Below are positions 11,301 to 21,653 of a DNA stretch of 21,821 nt, piece by piece. The notes beneath the pieces are model-generated. The model saw only the letters and a program-made list of their open reading frames with translations. It ran no database searches and was not told the DNA's origin. Where the stretch lies: the NCBI GenBank assembly GCA_027604665.1, contig JADGIZ010000165.1, positions 1 through 21,821 on the forward strand. The letters run 5' to 3'. The first letter of the stretch is position 1. Every line of letters begins with the position of its first letter. Source of the stretch: Polyrhizophydium stewartii. Taxonomy: Eukaryota; Chytridiomycota; Chytridiomycetes; Rhizophydiales. The position numbers were made by a program, and so were the translations under genes.

Positions 11301-12369
11301 GCGGACAAGGAAAGGCGCCGGAAGTGAAGCAAGCTGAGAATCTACCAGAAGGGACTGGACGGTTGCGCTTGCGTGTCGCAATCGGGCCTTTTGATCGCTC
11401 GAGCTCGAGCTTGAAGATGGCTGCCGGGTCGGCGAACTTCTCGAGGCGGCTGCAACGCACAGTTTAGACGACGCTGGCGTCAAGCGCAGGCTCGGTATTC
11501 TCCAAAAGAACTAACCTGGTGAGCGAGGAGCCCTCGATGAACTCGAGCATGATGGTGTTGTGAATCGCCTGCGCGTCGGCGTTGTCTGGATCCATCGCCA
11601 GGATCTGGCGAATCACCTCGAGACACTCGGAGGCATCGGCGAGGTCAAATAACAGCTGGGCGAGCTTTGAGCGTGCCTCGAGCATCTGCGGCCACGTGCA
11701 AGCGTGCGAGACGCAGCGACGCAAGCAGGTGTACGCCAGATCCATGTCTGACCGCTGCTGGGCCACTGCGGCCAGAGCGAGGTTGCACTCAAAGTCCGAG
11801 GCGTCGATTTCAAGGGCCTGGCATGAGGAGCCGCGGCATCCGTCAGTGTTGCGCAAGCGGAAGCTTCGCGACCACACTTGCGTTCCCACCCGCTGCAGGT
11901 GCACTGCGGCGCGGCCGTCGCGGTGCATGGCGAGGCCGAGCCCAACCAGCACCATTCCCAGGTTCTTGTTGACGGCAAACTGCAGCGCGTGAATGCCCGA
12001 GCCCTGGATGTCGGACACGGGCGGCAGAGTCTCGCGCAGCAGGGGCTGCCGCACAAGCTCCTCGTAGAGCGCGCGCGCGCCGGAGAGGTCCTGGTTGCGC
12101 TGCAGCTCGAGGCCCCGCAGGTACTGCGAGAGCGCCGCCTCGAGTCGCAGCTCGCGCGAGAGCGGCTCCTTCGGGAGGCGGAGCGCGCGGCGAGGCTCGC
12201 CGCCTTGCTGGCCCAGCCGGTCGAGCTCGTCCTGCTCGTGCTGCTGCCGCAGGCTGTTTTCCAGCAGCGCCTGCCCGACCTCGTCGTTGATGGCCGCGAA
12301 CTGCAGGGTGGGAGGGCGTCAGCGGCCCGAAGCCGGAAGCAACGTCGGCGCCGGGTTCCTTCCGACCAT
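5399..12369 (-). CDS. HIR3: HIR3/CABIN1-like histone chaperone complex subunit
   Basis: HIR3 (CABIN1 in animals) is the TPR scaffold of the HIR/HIRA complex, which deposits H3-H4 outside replication. Exons, minus strand: 12369-12367, 12300-11890, 11817-11516, 11449-11346, 11268-11163, 11075-10842, 10776-10537, 10466-9873, 9797-9371, 9293-9131, 9057-8284, 8236-7931, 7871-7540, 7473-7333, 7241-6786, 6718-6584, 6502-6314, 6221-6097, 6023-5849, 5782-5399. All phases agree, giving about 1,866 residues. Similarity to CABIN1 runs in order along the protein: N-terminal TPR region (ALEIDASDFECNLAL), basic RKRSRQETARHR, WPQALADLLAALV, ALWLCARYARAQ, CYACMYGL, VVPSDIDAW, NWLLHFHLGTLYRKLGR, VYRQAWIHYHV, and WKTDHERPGKHYVYV. 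An acidic Ser/Asp tract is encoded around 8505-8595. The C-terminus stops soon after the core. Exon 1 is tentative; the rest is strong. Confidence 0.88.
8505..8595 (-). repeat. Low-complexity Ser/Asp/Glu-coding tract in HIR3 exon 11
   Basis: The minus strand encodes a run built from Ser, Asp and Glu (for example KSSDDESEETSDSSSGSSG). The DNA is a degenerate GCT/GTC trinucleotide repeat. The tract is in frame inside the exon at 9057-8284, within a long, poorly conserved linker between two conserved blocks. It is probably disordered and acidic. Confidence 0.75.
9840..9849. repeat. Run of ten C in an HIR3 intron
   Basis: Ten consecutive C on the plus strand (G on the coding strand) lie inside the intron at 9798-9872. 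They do not affect the reading frame. Such a run is prone to sequencing length error. Confidence 0.9.
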
Positions 12370-12612
12370 CGGGCGATGGGGGCAAAGTGTGGTGTGCCGA
12401 CTCTCGGAGATGTGGCCTTGAACCGGAGAAACTGGGAGAGAGGCGGCGATCCTGCTCGCTCAAGTGAGCCTCGCAGTGCGGCACCTGCAGCGTGGTGCGG
12501 CAACCAACGGTGCAACCGGAGCGACCGAGCTCCAGGACCACATCCTGGCGACAATGATCACGAATCACGCGCGCTCGCCTTCTGGTCCTGATTTCAGCAC
12601 TGACTCGCTGCG
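12370..12612. promoter_or_regulatory. Divergent promoter region between HIR3 and the membrane-protein gene
   Basis: These 243 bp separate the proposed HIR3 start (minus) from the ATG at 12613 (plus). The interval must contain both promoters and 5' leaders. I see no TATA box or recognisable operator; the call rests on gene orientation alone. Confidence 0.5.
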
Positions 12613-13215
12613 ATGGACGACAAACCTGCCCCCGAGGCGTCGCCCGCTGCGCCGAGCACGCCGCCGGCAGTCGTGCCGCGCACACAGGCAGGCGCGGCAA
12701 CCAGCCTGCGGACACATAAGAAGCTTGCGCCTGCGGTGCACCTCACTGCCGACCAGCGCCGGCGAGCAGTGTCGCCGTACTTCTCTCCCGACAACGAGCC
12801 CGTCACCTCGGGCGACTACGAGCAGCGCATCAAGGACACGATCAAGCACGAGCAGCGCATGACGCCGCCATGGATGCGCTGGGGCTCGCGCTACCCAACC
12901 ATGATGTCGCGCGCCAAGTCGACCATGTTCATCGCCACGACGCTTGTCGTGACGTCGTCGTTTATGATTTACCTCGCGAACGCATATGTCGTGATGCAGA
13001 AGGTGGGCTACTCCCGAGGCCCGACTCGCAATGAGGGAGCGGACGGGAGAAAGAGATGGGCGCTCATCTGCCGTGCTGCTGACGACGGCTTCTGATTTGC
13101 GGCGGACTGCCGGACGCTGGCACTCGCGCAGGAGCGGAGGATCAACGAGCTTCTCGAGGAGCGCAGCCTGCTGCGGCGACAGCGACAAGAGCTGCTCAAG
13201 ATCACGGGCGCTTGA
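12613..13215 (+). CDS. Small single-pass membrane protein of unknown function
   Basis: Exons are 12613-13002 and 13132-13215, joined across a 129-bp GT-AG intron (donor AAG|GTGGGC, acceptor CGCGCAG). The product is 157 residues. Residues 1-40 are rich in Pro and Ala, 41-95 are polar, one hydrophobic segment spans about 103-127 (FIATTLVVTSSFMIYLANAY), and the tail is a charged, probably helical ERRINELLEERSLLRRQRQE. I do not recognise the family with certainty. The plan of one membrane span followed by Gln-Lys-Glu-Arg and a short charged helix resembles mitochondrial cytochrome oxidase assembly factors such as COA3 or Pet117. That is a shape resemblance only. The ATG is the first in the frame and follows the divergent promoter. 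The gene is convergent with the myosin gene, 105 bp away. Confidence 0.72.
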
Positions 13216-13219
13216 CGGC

Positions 13220-13249
13220 GCCGCCGCCGCCGCCGCTGCTGCTGCTGCT
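13220..13249. repeat. (GCC)5(GCT)5 trinucleotide repeat
   Basis: Five GCC units are followed directly by five GCT units, just after the stop codon of the membrane-protein gene. The repeat lies in the 105-bp spacer between two convergent stops, so it is probably 3' untranslated sequence of one or both genes. Confidence 0.9.
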
Positions 13250-13320
13250 GTTTATGCCACCGTGTCTGTTTCCAGTGTCGCCGAGGCGCACCGCCGCGCA
13301 ATGTCCAACTGAGGTGCGGC

Positions 13321-16300
13321 TCACTGCGTGAACACGCCACGGTCCATGCGGCCCTTGAGCTTCTCGACCTCCTTCTCGAACCTGCGCGGCTGCAAGTCAG
13401 CGCGCGCGCCACCATCGCACCCCTCGCATCGGCTGGGAGGCTTGCGTAATAAAGCCGAGACAAGCAACATACTTTGCGGCGCGCTCGCGGAAGTCCATGG
13501 CCTCGCGCTCGGCGCGGCGCTTGGCGAGCTGCAGGCTGCTCTCTGACGTTTCCTGTGCACTTGCGTTAGCGCACTATTACGGCCATAGCGCGAACGCGCA
13601 GAGGGATGCACGCGAGCGGCGCAGCCAGATATCGCGCCAGACGCACCAGCTCCTCGATCTGCGCGCGCATCTTCTTGATCTTCTGCTCCAGCTTCTCCTG
13701 CTCCTCGTCGAAGCGAGCCTTTTGCTTGTCGCGCTCGCCGAGCTGGAACTGCAGCTCGCGGATCACGCGCTCCGACTTGCGCGCGGCCTTGACGGCCTCG
13801 GACTTTTCGCGCTGCTCGGCCTCGAGCTGCGCCATCAGCTCGTCGACGCGCGCATCGAGGCGCTTGGCCGTCGTCGAGTCGCGCGAAAGCGCCATGGTCT
13901 CGAGATCAAAGATGCGCGAGTTGACCTCCTTGACGGTCTTCTCCAGCGCGAGCTTGGCCTTCTCGAGCTCAATGTTGAGGTCGCGCTCCTTGGTCAAGTC
14001 GACCTGGAGAGACTGCGTGTGTGTTTCGGCGCGGCGCGCACGCTCCTCTGCGGTGCGCGCCTTCTCCTGGAACTCTTCGAGCATATCGCGCAGTTCGCTG
14101 GTCTGCTGGTCGAGCTGCAGCACAGAGCGCTGCATGTCGGCGCGCGCACGCGTTGTGGTGTTAAACTCACGGTCGAGCTCCTCGACGCGCGCCTCGAGGC
14201 TGCGCTTGGCTTTCTCGAGCTGCGCACGCTGCAGGTCGCTCTCCTCGAGATTGGAGCGAGCCTCGCGCAGCTGCGCGGACAGAGCAGAAAGCTGCCCGCG
14301 CGCATCCTCCTCGAGCCGGGTCGCCTCGGTGTACGCGCGGGTCAGATCCTCGACACGCGCGTCCAGCTTCTCCTTCTCCTTCTTCCATGTGGCCGTGCCG
14401 CGAAGCTCCGCGTCGAGCTTGGTCGTCATGGTCTCGACCTCCATCTCGAGGTCGCGGACGGTTTCCTTGAGCTGGATCGATGCGGCCTTTTCCGTTTCGA
14501 GATCTGCCATGAGCTGCTTGACCTCCTTCTGGTACTTTTTGCGCGCCATGTCCTCGAGCCCCTCGCGCTCGACCGTGTCGAGCTTGTGGCGCTCGACGAC
14601 CTGCGCAAGCTCCTCCTGCACGCGCCGCTTGGCCACCTGCAGATCAGCAAGCTCGTGTCCGTTCTCCTCGAGCTTCTCCTGCAGGTCAATTATCTGCTCC
14701 TCGAGGGACTTGACCCGGTCCTCGCCAGCGCGGCGCTCCTTGATTGCAGCATTGAGCGAGTCCTCGAGCTCCTTGACCTGCTGCTTGTAGGTCGTCTCGC
14801 CCTTTTCAGCCTTGACGCGGCCCAGCTCGGCGGCTTCGAGCTTCTCGAGCGCCTGGTCGGCTTTGAGGCGGAAGAGCGCGACGGCGTCTGCGAGCTCGCT
14901 CGCCTTGGCAGTTTCGGCGTCGAGGCGCAACTGCAGATCCTTGACCTCGGCGGCAAGCTTGCGCCGCGATGCGCTCTCGTCGCTCTTGGCGAGGATCTCG
15001 GACTCGAGGCGCTGCTTGATCTCGTCGATCTCGCCCTGCAGCTGCTTCTTGTGCTTCTCGGCCGTGGCGAGCGCAGCGGTCTTGTCCTCGAGCTCCTGCG
15101 ACGCAAGGCGCTGCGCCGCGAGCAGCGCACGCCGCGACTCCTCGAGCTTGGATATCTTCTCCTCGTACTCGAGATAGGCCGCGCTGCGCAACTGGCTGGC
15201 CTCGTTGGCGCCAGCGGCCTTGGACGCCTCCCATTGCGCACGCTCCTCCTGCGCCTCCTCGAGCGCTTCCTGCAGCCGCTGGTTGTCCGCAAGCAGCTTG
15301 CGCTTGGCGTCGACGAGCGACTGCTTACTCTCTTCGCCATTGAGCTCGCTGTCGAGCTCCTCAACCTTCTTCTCGAGCTGCTTCTTGGTGCGCTCGAGAC
15401 CGTCGACCTGCGTCTCGAGCCGCTCGATCTCGCTCTGCAGCGCGTTCGCCTTCTTCTCGTGGCGCTGGCTGAGCTCCTCAAAGTTGCGGCGGTTGCGCTC
15501 CTCCTCTTCGAGCCGCGCCTGCAGCTCGCGCAGAACAGCCTCGTTCTTGGCCTTGAGCTTCTGCAGATCTGACTGGCCCTTGGCAGAGTTCTCGGCGCGC
15601 GAGTTGAGGTCGTCCACCTGCTCCTCGAGCCGCTTCTTGGCTTTGAGCAGATCGCCCTTTTGCTTGTTGGCCTCGTCGAGCTGCTCGCCGAGAGAGTTGA
15701 CTTCCTTCATCAGCATGCGGCGCGTCTCCTCGACCAAGCCCTCCTTGAGCACCAGATCACCCTCGGCCTTCTTGCGGTAGTCGGAGAACTGGATCTCGAG
15801 CTGGCTCTTGGCCTCCTCGGCGCGACGCCGGGCGGCCTCCTCATCTTCAATCTGTGCGGTGAGCTCGTCAATCCGAGCCTCGAGACGCCGCTTCGCCTTC
15901 TCGAGCTCGTGGATGTTCTTGCCGCCGTCGCCAATCTCGTTGATGAGCGCCTTGAGCTCACTCTCGAGCTCGTTCTTGCTCTTTTGCACCGACGCAATCT
16001 GATTTGTCTTCTCCTCGACCGCCAGCTGCAGCGCGTCGATGGTGCTCTGCAGCTTGCGCGCGTTCGACTCGGCCAGGTCGCGCTGGCGCCGCTCGCTCTC
16101 GAGGTTCATGTTGGCCGCGCTGAGCTGCGACTCGACCTGCTTCATGAGCCGCTCGGCGTTGCGCGCCGTGTTGTGCTCGCGGTCAATCTCGAGCTTGAGG
16201 TCCTCGATCTCGGCAACGAGACGCGCGCGCGTCTTGTCAAGGTTCCCGCTGACGCGCTCGCTGTCCTCGAGACGCGCCTGCATGTCCGCCAGGTCCTTCT

Positions 16301-19300
16301 CGACTTTGCGCTTGGCCTCCTCGAGCTCGGCCGTGCGCGTGGACACATCCTTGTTGTAGCGCTCCTTGAGTGCATCAAACTCGCCCGTCTTGGACGTGAG
16401 CTTCTTCTGCAGCTCGGACTTGAGCGCATACTCCTCCTCGAGACGAGCCTGCATGTCGGCGATCTCGGTCGCCAGCTTCTTCTTCTGCGACTCGAGTGCC
16501 TGGCGCTTCTTGTTCTCGTCCTCGACCTCCTCGCGCAGGGCATCGGCCTGGCGCTGCAGGCTCTGCTTCTCGCGGTCGAGTCGCGAGGCATTGCCCTCGC
16601 TCTCTTCCAGGCGGGCAGAGAGCACCGCGACCTGCTTGTCCGCCGTCTCCTTTTGCGCCTTCACCTCGGCAAGCGCATTCTGCAGCTCGGCGACGCCAAA
16701 GCGCGTCGCTTCGAGCTCCGACTCGGCCTGGCGCTTGGCCTTTTCGACGCGGCCGCGGTTCTCCTCGCTCTTCTCGAGCTCCTCGCGCACCTCTGCGAGC
16801 TGCGCGTCGGCGGCCGCCTTGGCGCGCGTCAGGTTCGCGAGGTCCTGGCGAACAGATTCGATCTCGGTGTTGAGCTTCTCGACCGCAATCTGGTTGCGCT
16901 TGCGGGTCTCCTCAAGCTCTGCCTGCGTGGCGGCGAGCTGGTTGCGCGCGTCGGTCAGCTCCTGCTCGCGCAGGCGCCGGATCTCGACCTGCTTGTTCTC
17001 CTCGGTGCCCTTTTCCTGCATGATCTGGTGCAGCTGCTCCATCTCCGACTCAGCCTTCTTCTTGAGCTTTGTGATCTTGTCGCGCTCGCTCTTCTCGGTC
17101 TCGAGCTCCTCGGTCAGGCTGTTCAGGCGCAGCTGCAGCTCGCGGCGCGCCTTGTCGATCGAGTCCTTCTCGGCCGTCTCGGCCGCGAGGCGCTCGCCGA
17201 GCGCGGCAATCTCGCTGTCGCGCTTCTTGAGCAGCTGCTCGAGTTCGGCCTTGGCACGCTCGAGATCGGCGAGGGCTTCCTTGGCGCGCGCAAGCTCCTG
17301 CTCCAGCGCAGCGCGGCGCTGGTCGAGACGCTGCTTCTCGTCCGTCTCCTGCTCGAGGCGCTGCTCGACCTCGGCGAGCGACGCCTGCAGCTTGGTCTTG
17401 GACTTGAGCAGCTCGGCCTGCGAGTCACCGGCGCTCTCGAGCGCATGCTGCAGCTCCGCAAGCTGCGTCTCGACCGACTTCTTGTCGGTCTCGAGCTTGG
17501 TGACGCGCTCGGACTCGAGCCGCAGCTCCTCCTCGACTTCCTTGAGACGCGCCTCGCGATGCTGCTTCTCCTTGTCGAGGCGGTCAAACGCGACTTCGCC
17601 CGTGACAACCTTTTCCTTGAGCTCCTTGAGCTCGAGCTCAAGCTTCTTCTTGACGGTGCCGAGCGACTCGTTGAGGGCATCCTTTTCTTCGATCTCGGCG
17701 AGGATCTCTTTGAGGCGGTCGTTGAGGTCGACCTCACGCTTCTGCGTGCGCGCAAGGATCTCGGCCTGGTTGACTGCAGCGTTCTGCTCCTGGATGAGCA
17801 ACTCCTCGATGCGCTTCTTCTCGAGCTCAAGCGCAAGGCGCGCGGCCTCGATCTTGGCCTTTTCCTCGGCCTCCTTGCGCGCCTTCTCCTCCCATTCCTT
17901 GGCGAGCTCCTCGCGCTTCTTGAGCTCCTCGTCCGTGCGCGAGACGTTGAGCAGCGGCTTGACCTTGGTGTACAGACGCCACCAGGACCACTCGCGGAGC
18001 GTGACGTAGATGCGCGCGTTCTTCTGGATGATCTTGATGGCGCGCAGCTGGTCGATGCGGCGCTTGTAGACCTTGCGCGCGAGGTAGCCGCGCACATGCG
18101 CCTGGATGCGCACGACGATCTTGCTGAGCTGCACGTCGCGCTGGTTCTCGAGATCGGCCAGCTGCATGCGGGCAAGGCCGCGAGCGCAGGTCAGCACGCC
18201 GCGAGCGCATGTGTCCGCCGTGCATCGGGTGGCAAGCACTGCACACGGCAACTCACCACGCCTGCGCGGAAAAAGACTTTGCTCGATCCGATGCGGTACT
18301 GGTTTTTGTCGAGGTTGAGGTGCTCGAGGATCAGCTGCGCGGCCTTGCGACCGTCCATGAAGCCCTTGGGGATCACGCCCGGAGCCAGCAGCTCGTAGCG
18401 CGTGCGGAAGTCCTGGAACACAACGCGGTTGGGGAAGCCGGCGCGGCAGATGCGGATGCCCTCGAGCACGCCGTTGCAGCGCAGCTGGTCGAGCACCAGC
18501 TTGACGTCGAGCTTGCCGGGCTTCTTCTCCTCGTTGGGGATGATGCAGCGCACGAAATGCGGCTGCGTCGAGTACAGCTGCGACATGAGCGACTGTAGGC
18601 CCTCCTTGTGGCGCTGTGCGACGGTGCGGAACGAGCCCTTCTTGGTGACGCGGGGCTTGGACGCGGCGGCATCGTCGCCCTCGCCGAGCGAGTCGCTGAA
18701 CAGCTCCGCAATGTACTTTTCGGACGAGTTGGCCAGCAGACGCGTGACGTTGTCGTTGAGCGGGTCCTTGTTCTTGTCGAGCCAGCCCGTGACGCTGTAC
18801 TCGACCTTGCCCGCATAGTGCTGCAGGATGAAACCCATGTTGAAGCGCGGCACCTCGTACTTGGCCGACTTGCCCTTCCAGAGGCCGTTGAGCTTGTCGA
18901 TGAAGGTCTTGTCGGTGGCCTTTGGCATGACGCACTCCTCGTCGAGCAGCGACAGGATGCCGATCGGCGACGTCTTCTCGATCAAGTCAATGGTCGGCTG
19001 CAGGTCGAGGCCAAAGTCGATGAACTTCCAGTCAATGTTCTCGCGCTTGTACTCTTCCTGCTCGAGGATGAACATGTGGTGGTTGAAGAATTGCTGCAGG
19101 CGCTCGTTAGTGTAGTTGATGCACAGCTGTTCGAACGTGTTGACCTCGAAGATCTCAAAGCCGGCAATGTCAAGCACGCCGATGAAGGTCGCCTTCTGGG
19201 CAGGCGTGTACAGCGTGCTGTTGATGCGGTCGACGAGCTGCGAGAACATGCGCTCGTAGAGCGACCGCGCCAGCGCCTCAATCGAGTAGTAAACCTGCTC

Positions 19301-21653
19301 GACGTTGCGCGCCTGGGTGACCCAGTCGCGGCCGGCCTTGATGCGCGGCTTGAGCAGGCTGCGCGAGAACTCGGCTACGGGAATGCCCATGACGTGGCAC
19401 AGCTTCTCGGCGACGGCGGGTGCGCTGGCCGTGAACCCTGCGTTGCCCTCGCGATCCGACTCGAGCGTGATGTTGCCGAGATGCAGCACCGCGGCAATGA
19501 CGCGCAGTAGGCTAAGCTGGTCCTCCTCGCCAATGCCCATGGTCATGAATGACTCTTTCAGCGTCTTGAAGTCCGCGGCGTCGTCGACTCCGTCGATGTT
19601 CTTGTTCGAGTTTTTGGTGAAGCGGTAGTCCGAGAGCGAGCCGTCAATGAGCAGCTTCTCTGAAAGGCGCCAAAACAAAGCACATTCAGCAGTCAAGCCA
19701 GTGGGAACGGTGCTTGGCGGCAAAACACCGAGGTGCAACTCACGCTTGATCTCGGCTGAGGCTCCCTTGATGAACTGGTAGAATATGTGGTAGTTGCGCT
19801 CCTTGGGCGTCTGGTGCGTGACGCGCGACTTCTCGAGCAGATACTTGTCAATGTTTCCGCCCGAGATATGGCCCGTGGCGCTGAACTCGATGCGGATGAA
19901 CTTGCCCTGTTTGCGGCATGCGCGGGATCGAGCGGCAAGGTCAGTAGATGCACTTTGCGGGCACGAAGCGGCTAAAAACACGCACAAAGCGCGACGAGTT
20001 GTTGTTGCGGATGGTCTGCGCGTTTCCAAATGACTCGAGGATCGGGTTGGCCTGCAGAATCTGCTGCTCGAGCTTGCCGAGGTTTTTTGGCCCGCCGACG
20101 CTTGCGGCCGCAGCAAGGTACTGGATGACTTTTTTCGTGTTCTCGGTCTTGCCAGCGCCAGACTCTCCGCTGCCCAAGGATAGGAAATGCGCACGCGTCA
20201 GAGCTGGACTGCGCGTTGGGCAGCAAGCAGGCCAGGTGCGACGCACGTGATGAGAATCGACTGGTTCTCCTTGTTGTTCATCATGTCGTAGTAGGCGCAA
20301 TCGGCGATCGAGTACACGTGGGGCGGCATCTCGGCGCGCTTCTTTCCCTTGTAGGCCTTGATGACCTCGTCGGTGTAGATGGGCAGCCTCTTGTACGGGT
20401 TCACCGTGACGCAGAACAGGCCCGAGTACGTCTGCAGCGCGGCAAAGCGCGAAGGAGGTTGCGTCAGCCCAATCCGACAAGCGAGAGTTTATCACTTTGG
20501 GGAGCCACTCACGTAGATGAGATTCGAAAAGTAGCGCAGACGCAAGTTGTGGATGACCGAGGCCTCGTTGAGGTGCGTCAGGTCGGCCATGTCCTCGACC
20601 TTGTCGAACTTTGGCGGGTTCATTTTCTCGGTGTCGTTGATGCTCACGACGCGTTTCTGCAAGAGTTTGCCGGAGCGAGTTTGGAAGCGCACGTTCCGGA
20701 GCGTGGTCAGCCAGGAGCCTCGGATATTTTCGCTGCAGTTGCGAGCCAAATGCTGGTGAAGGATCGAGTACGGCAACGAGGAAGGGCGGGGCGAGGCGTG
20801 AGGCAGCAAGGATGCTGCACGTTTGTTCACGGCAAGAGACACATGGACATCGAGGTCGATGGTGGGTAGCGTGATCATGCAGCCTTTGCGGCGCATCAAG
20901 GTGGCCGATGGCGTCGCCGCCTCGGGCGAGATGTCCATTGATTTGAACAAGCAGCGCACGAGGCGGCGATAGCGATAGGACCGACTCCACGACACCCACA
21001 GACACACACAAAGGTCTTTGAGCGAGGCGAGGGAATGCGTCGGAGGGTCATGCGCGTGGTGCGACCGTGGCGGCTGAGCAGCCAAACCGCACGGGCATGC
21101 GAGGATCTGTGGCACAGCACAACATCCGGGATTCGCATCGCGGCGCTGACGGCAGCCGCGGCGCGAAGCCCGCGCAGCCGACGGCAAGAGCGAGCTGCAA
21201 CGGGCCAGCGCACGCATGTGCGCGGCAGCGAGGTGCCCCGCACGCACAGGGGCCGCGCGCGCACGAGAACGTGACCGTCGCGCTCCCCTGCCCGTGGCAG
21301 CCATCTGGTCACGCCGGCCGGCTGCTGCCGCGCGCGACACGCCTGCGCTCACATCGCTCCCCGCATCCACCCGACGCCAAGAGGCCCTCCCCACCCAAGG
21401 TCGGCGACGGCAGGGACAGCTGACCAGCGGCGGCGACGACGAGCAGTCGGAAGGGTGCCAAGAGCGCGCTGCTTACCGAGTCGTCCGTGAGCATGACTTC
21501 GACCTCGTCGCCGTTCTCGCGGACGATAGATGCCTGCACATAGCCCTCGTCCTTGTCGACGACCCAGACCCACTTCTTCTCGGCCCACTGGGCCTGGGCC
21601 ATGGCGTCGCCCACGATGTTCTGCTTCACGCGCTCGAGAAACTGGCTGGCCAT
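13321..21653 (-). CDS. Class II (conventional) myosin heavy chain
   Basis: This is the heavy chain of actomyosin that drives cytokinesis and cortical contraction. Exons, minus strand: 21653-21477, 20656-20513, 20431-20247, 20169-19986, 19906-19744, 19659-18257, 18161-13647, 13552-13473, 13381-13321. Phases agree and give 2,303 residues. Order: SH3-like N-terminal domain ([14 protein letters not shown]), motor with P-loop GESGAGKT at about 170-177, switch I NNNSSRF, switch [19 protein letters not shown], actin-binding and thiol region [20 protein letters not shown], and converter ending VFFRAGV at 752. Next come one good IQ motif ([12 protein letters not shown]) and one degenerate one, the [16 protein letters not shown] junction, then about 1,470 residues of heptad coiled coil ending [10 protein letters not shown]. 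The ATG sits in AACAACCATGG. No break is seen. The class is certain; a specific symbol is not assigned because fungal and animal names conflict. Confidence 0.96.
20657..21476 (-). other. Long first intron of the myosin gene (820 bp)
   Basis: The donor is TCG|GTAAGC at 21476 and the acceptor CTTGCAG ends at 20657. Removing the intron joins LTDDS to [15 protein letters not shown], as the family requires. All other introns here are 47-173 bp. The interval holds no recognised RNA gene, repeat or conserved protein. One frame on the minus strand stays open from about 21394 into exon 2 and contains an ATG at 20938. Confidence 0.85.

Noticed and set aside
5399..12300. Many frame changes along the minus strand, resembling a decayed pseudogene.
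   Set aside because: Every frame change coincides with a GT-AG intron with consistent phase, and the joined protein follows HIR3/CABIN1 throughout.
13497..18398. Very long plus-strand ORFs (up to 912 codons) opposite the myosin tail, rich in Leu and Arg.
   Set aside because: They are mirror images of a GC-rich Glu/Lys/Leu coiled-coil exon, whose antisense frames rarely contain stops. They have no domain and no splice or start logic, while the minus strand gives a complete myosin.
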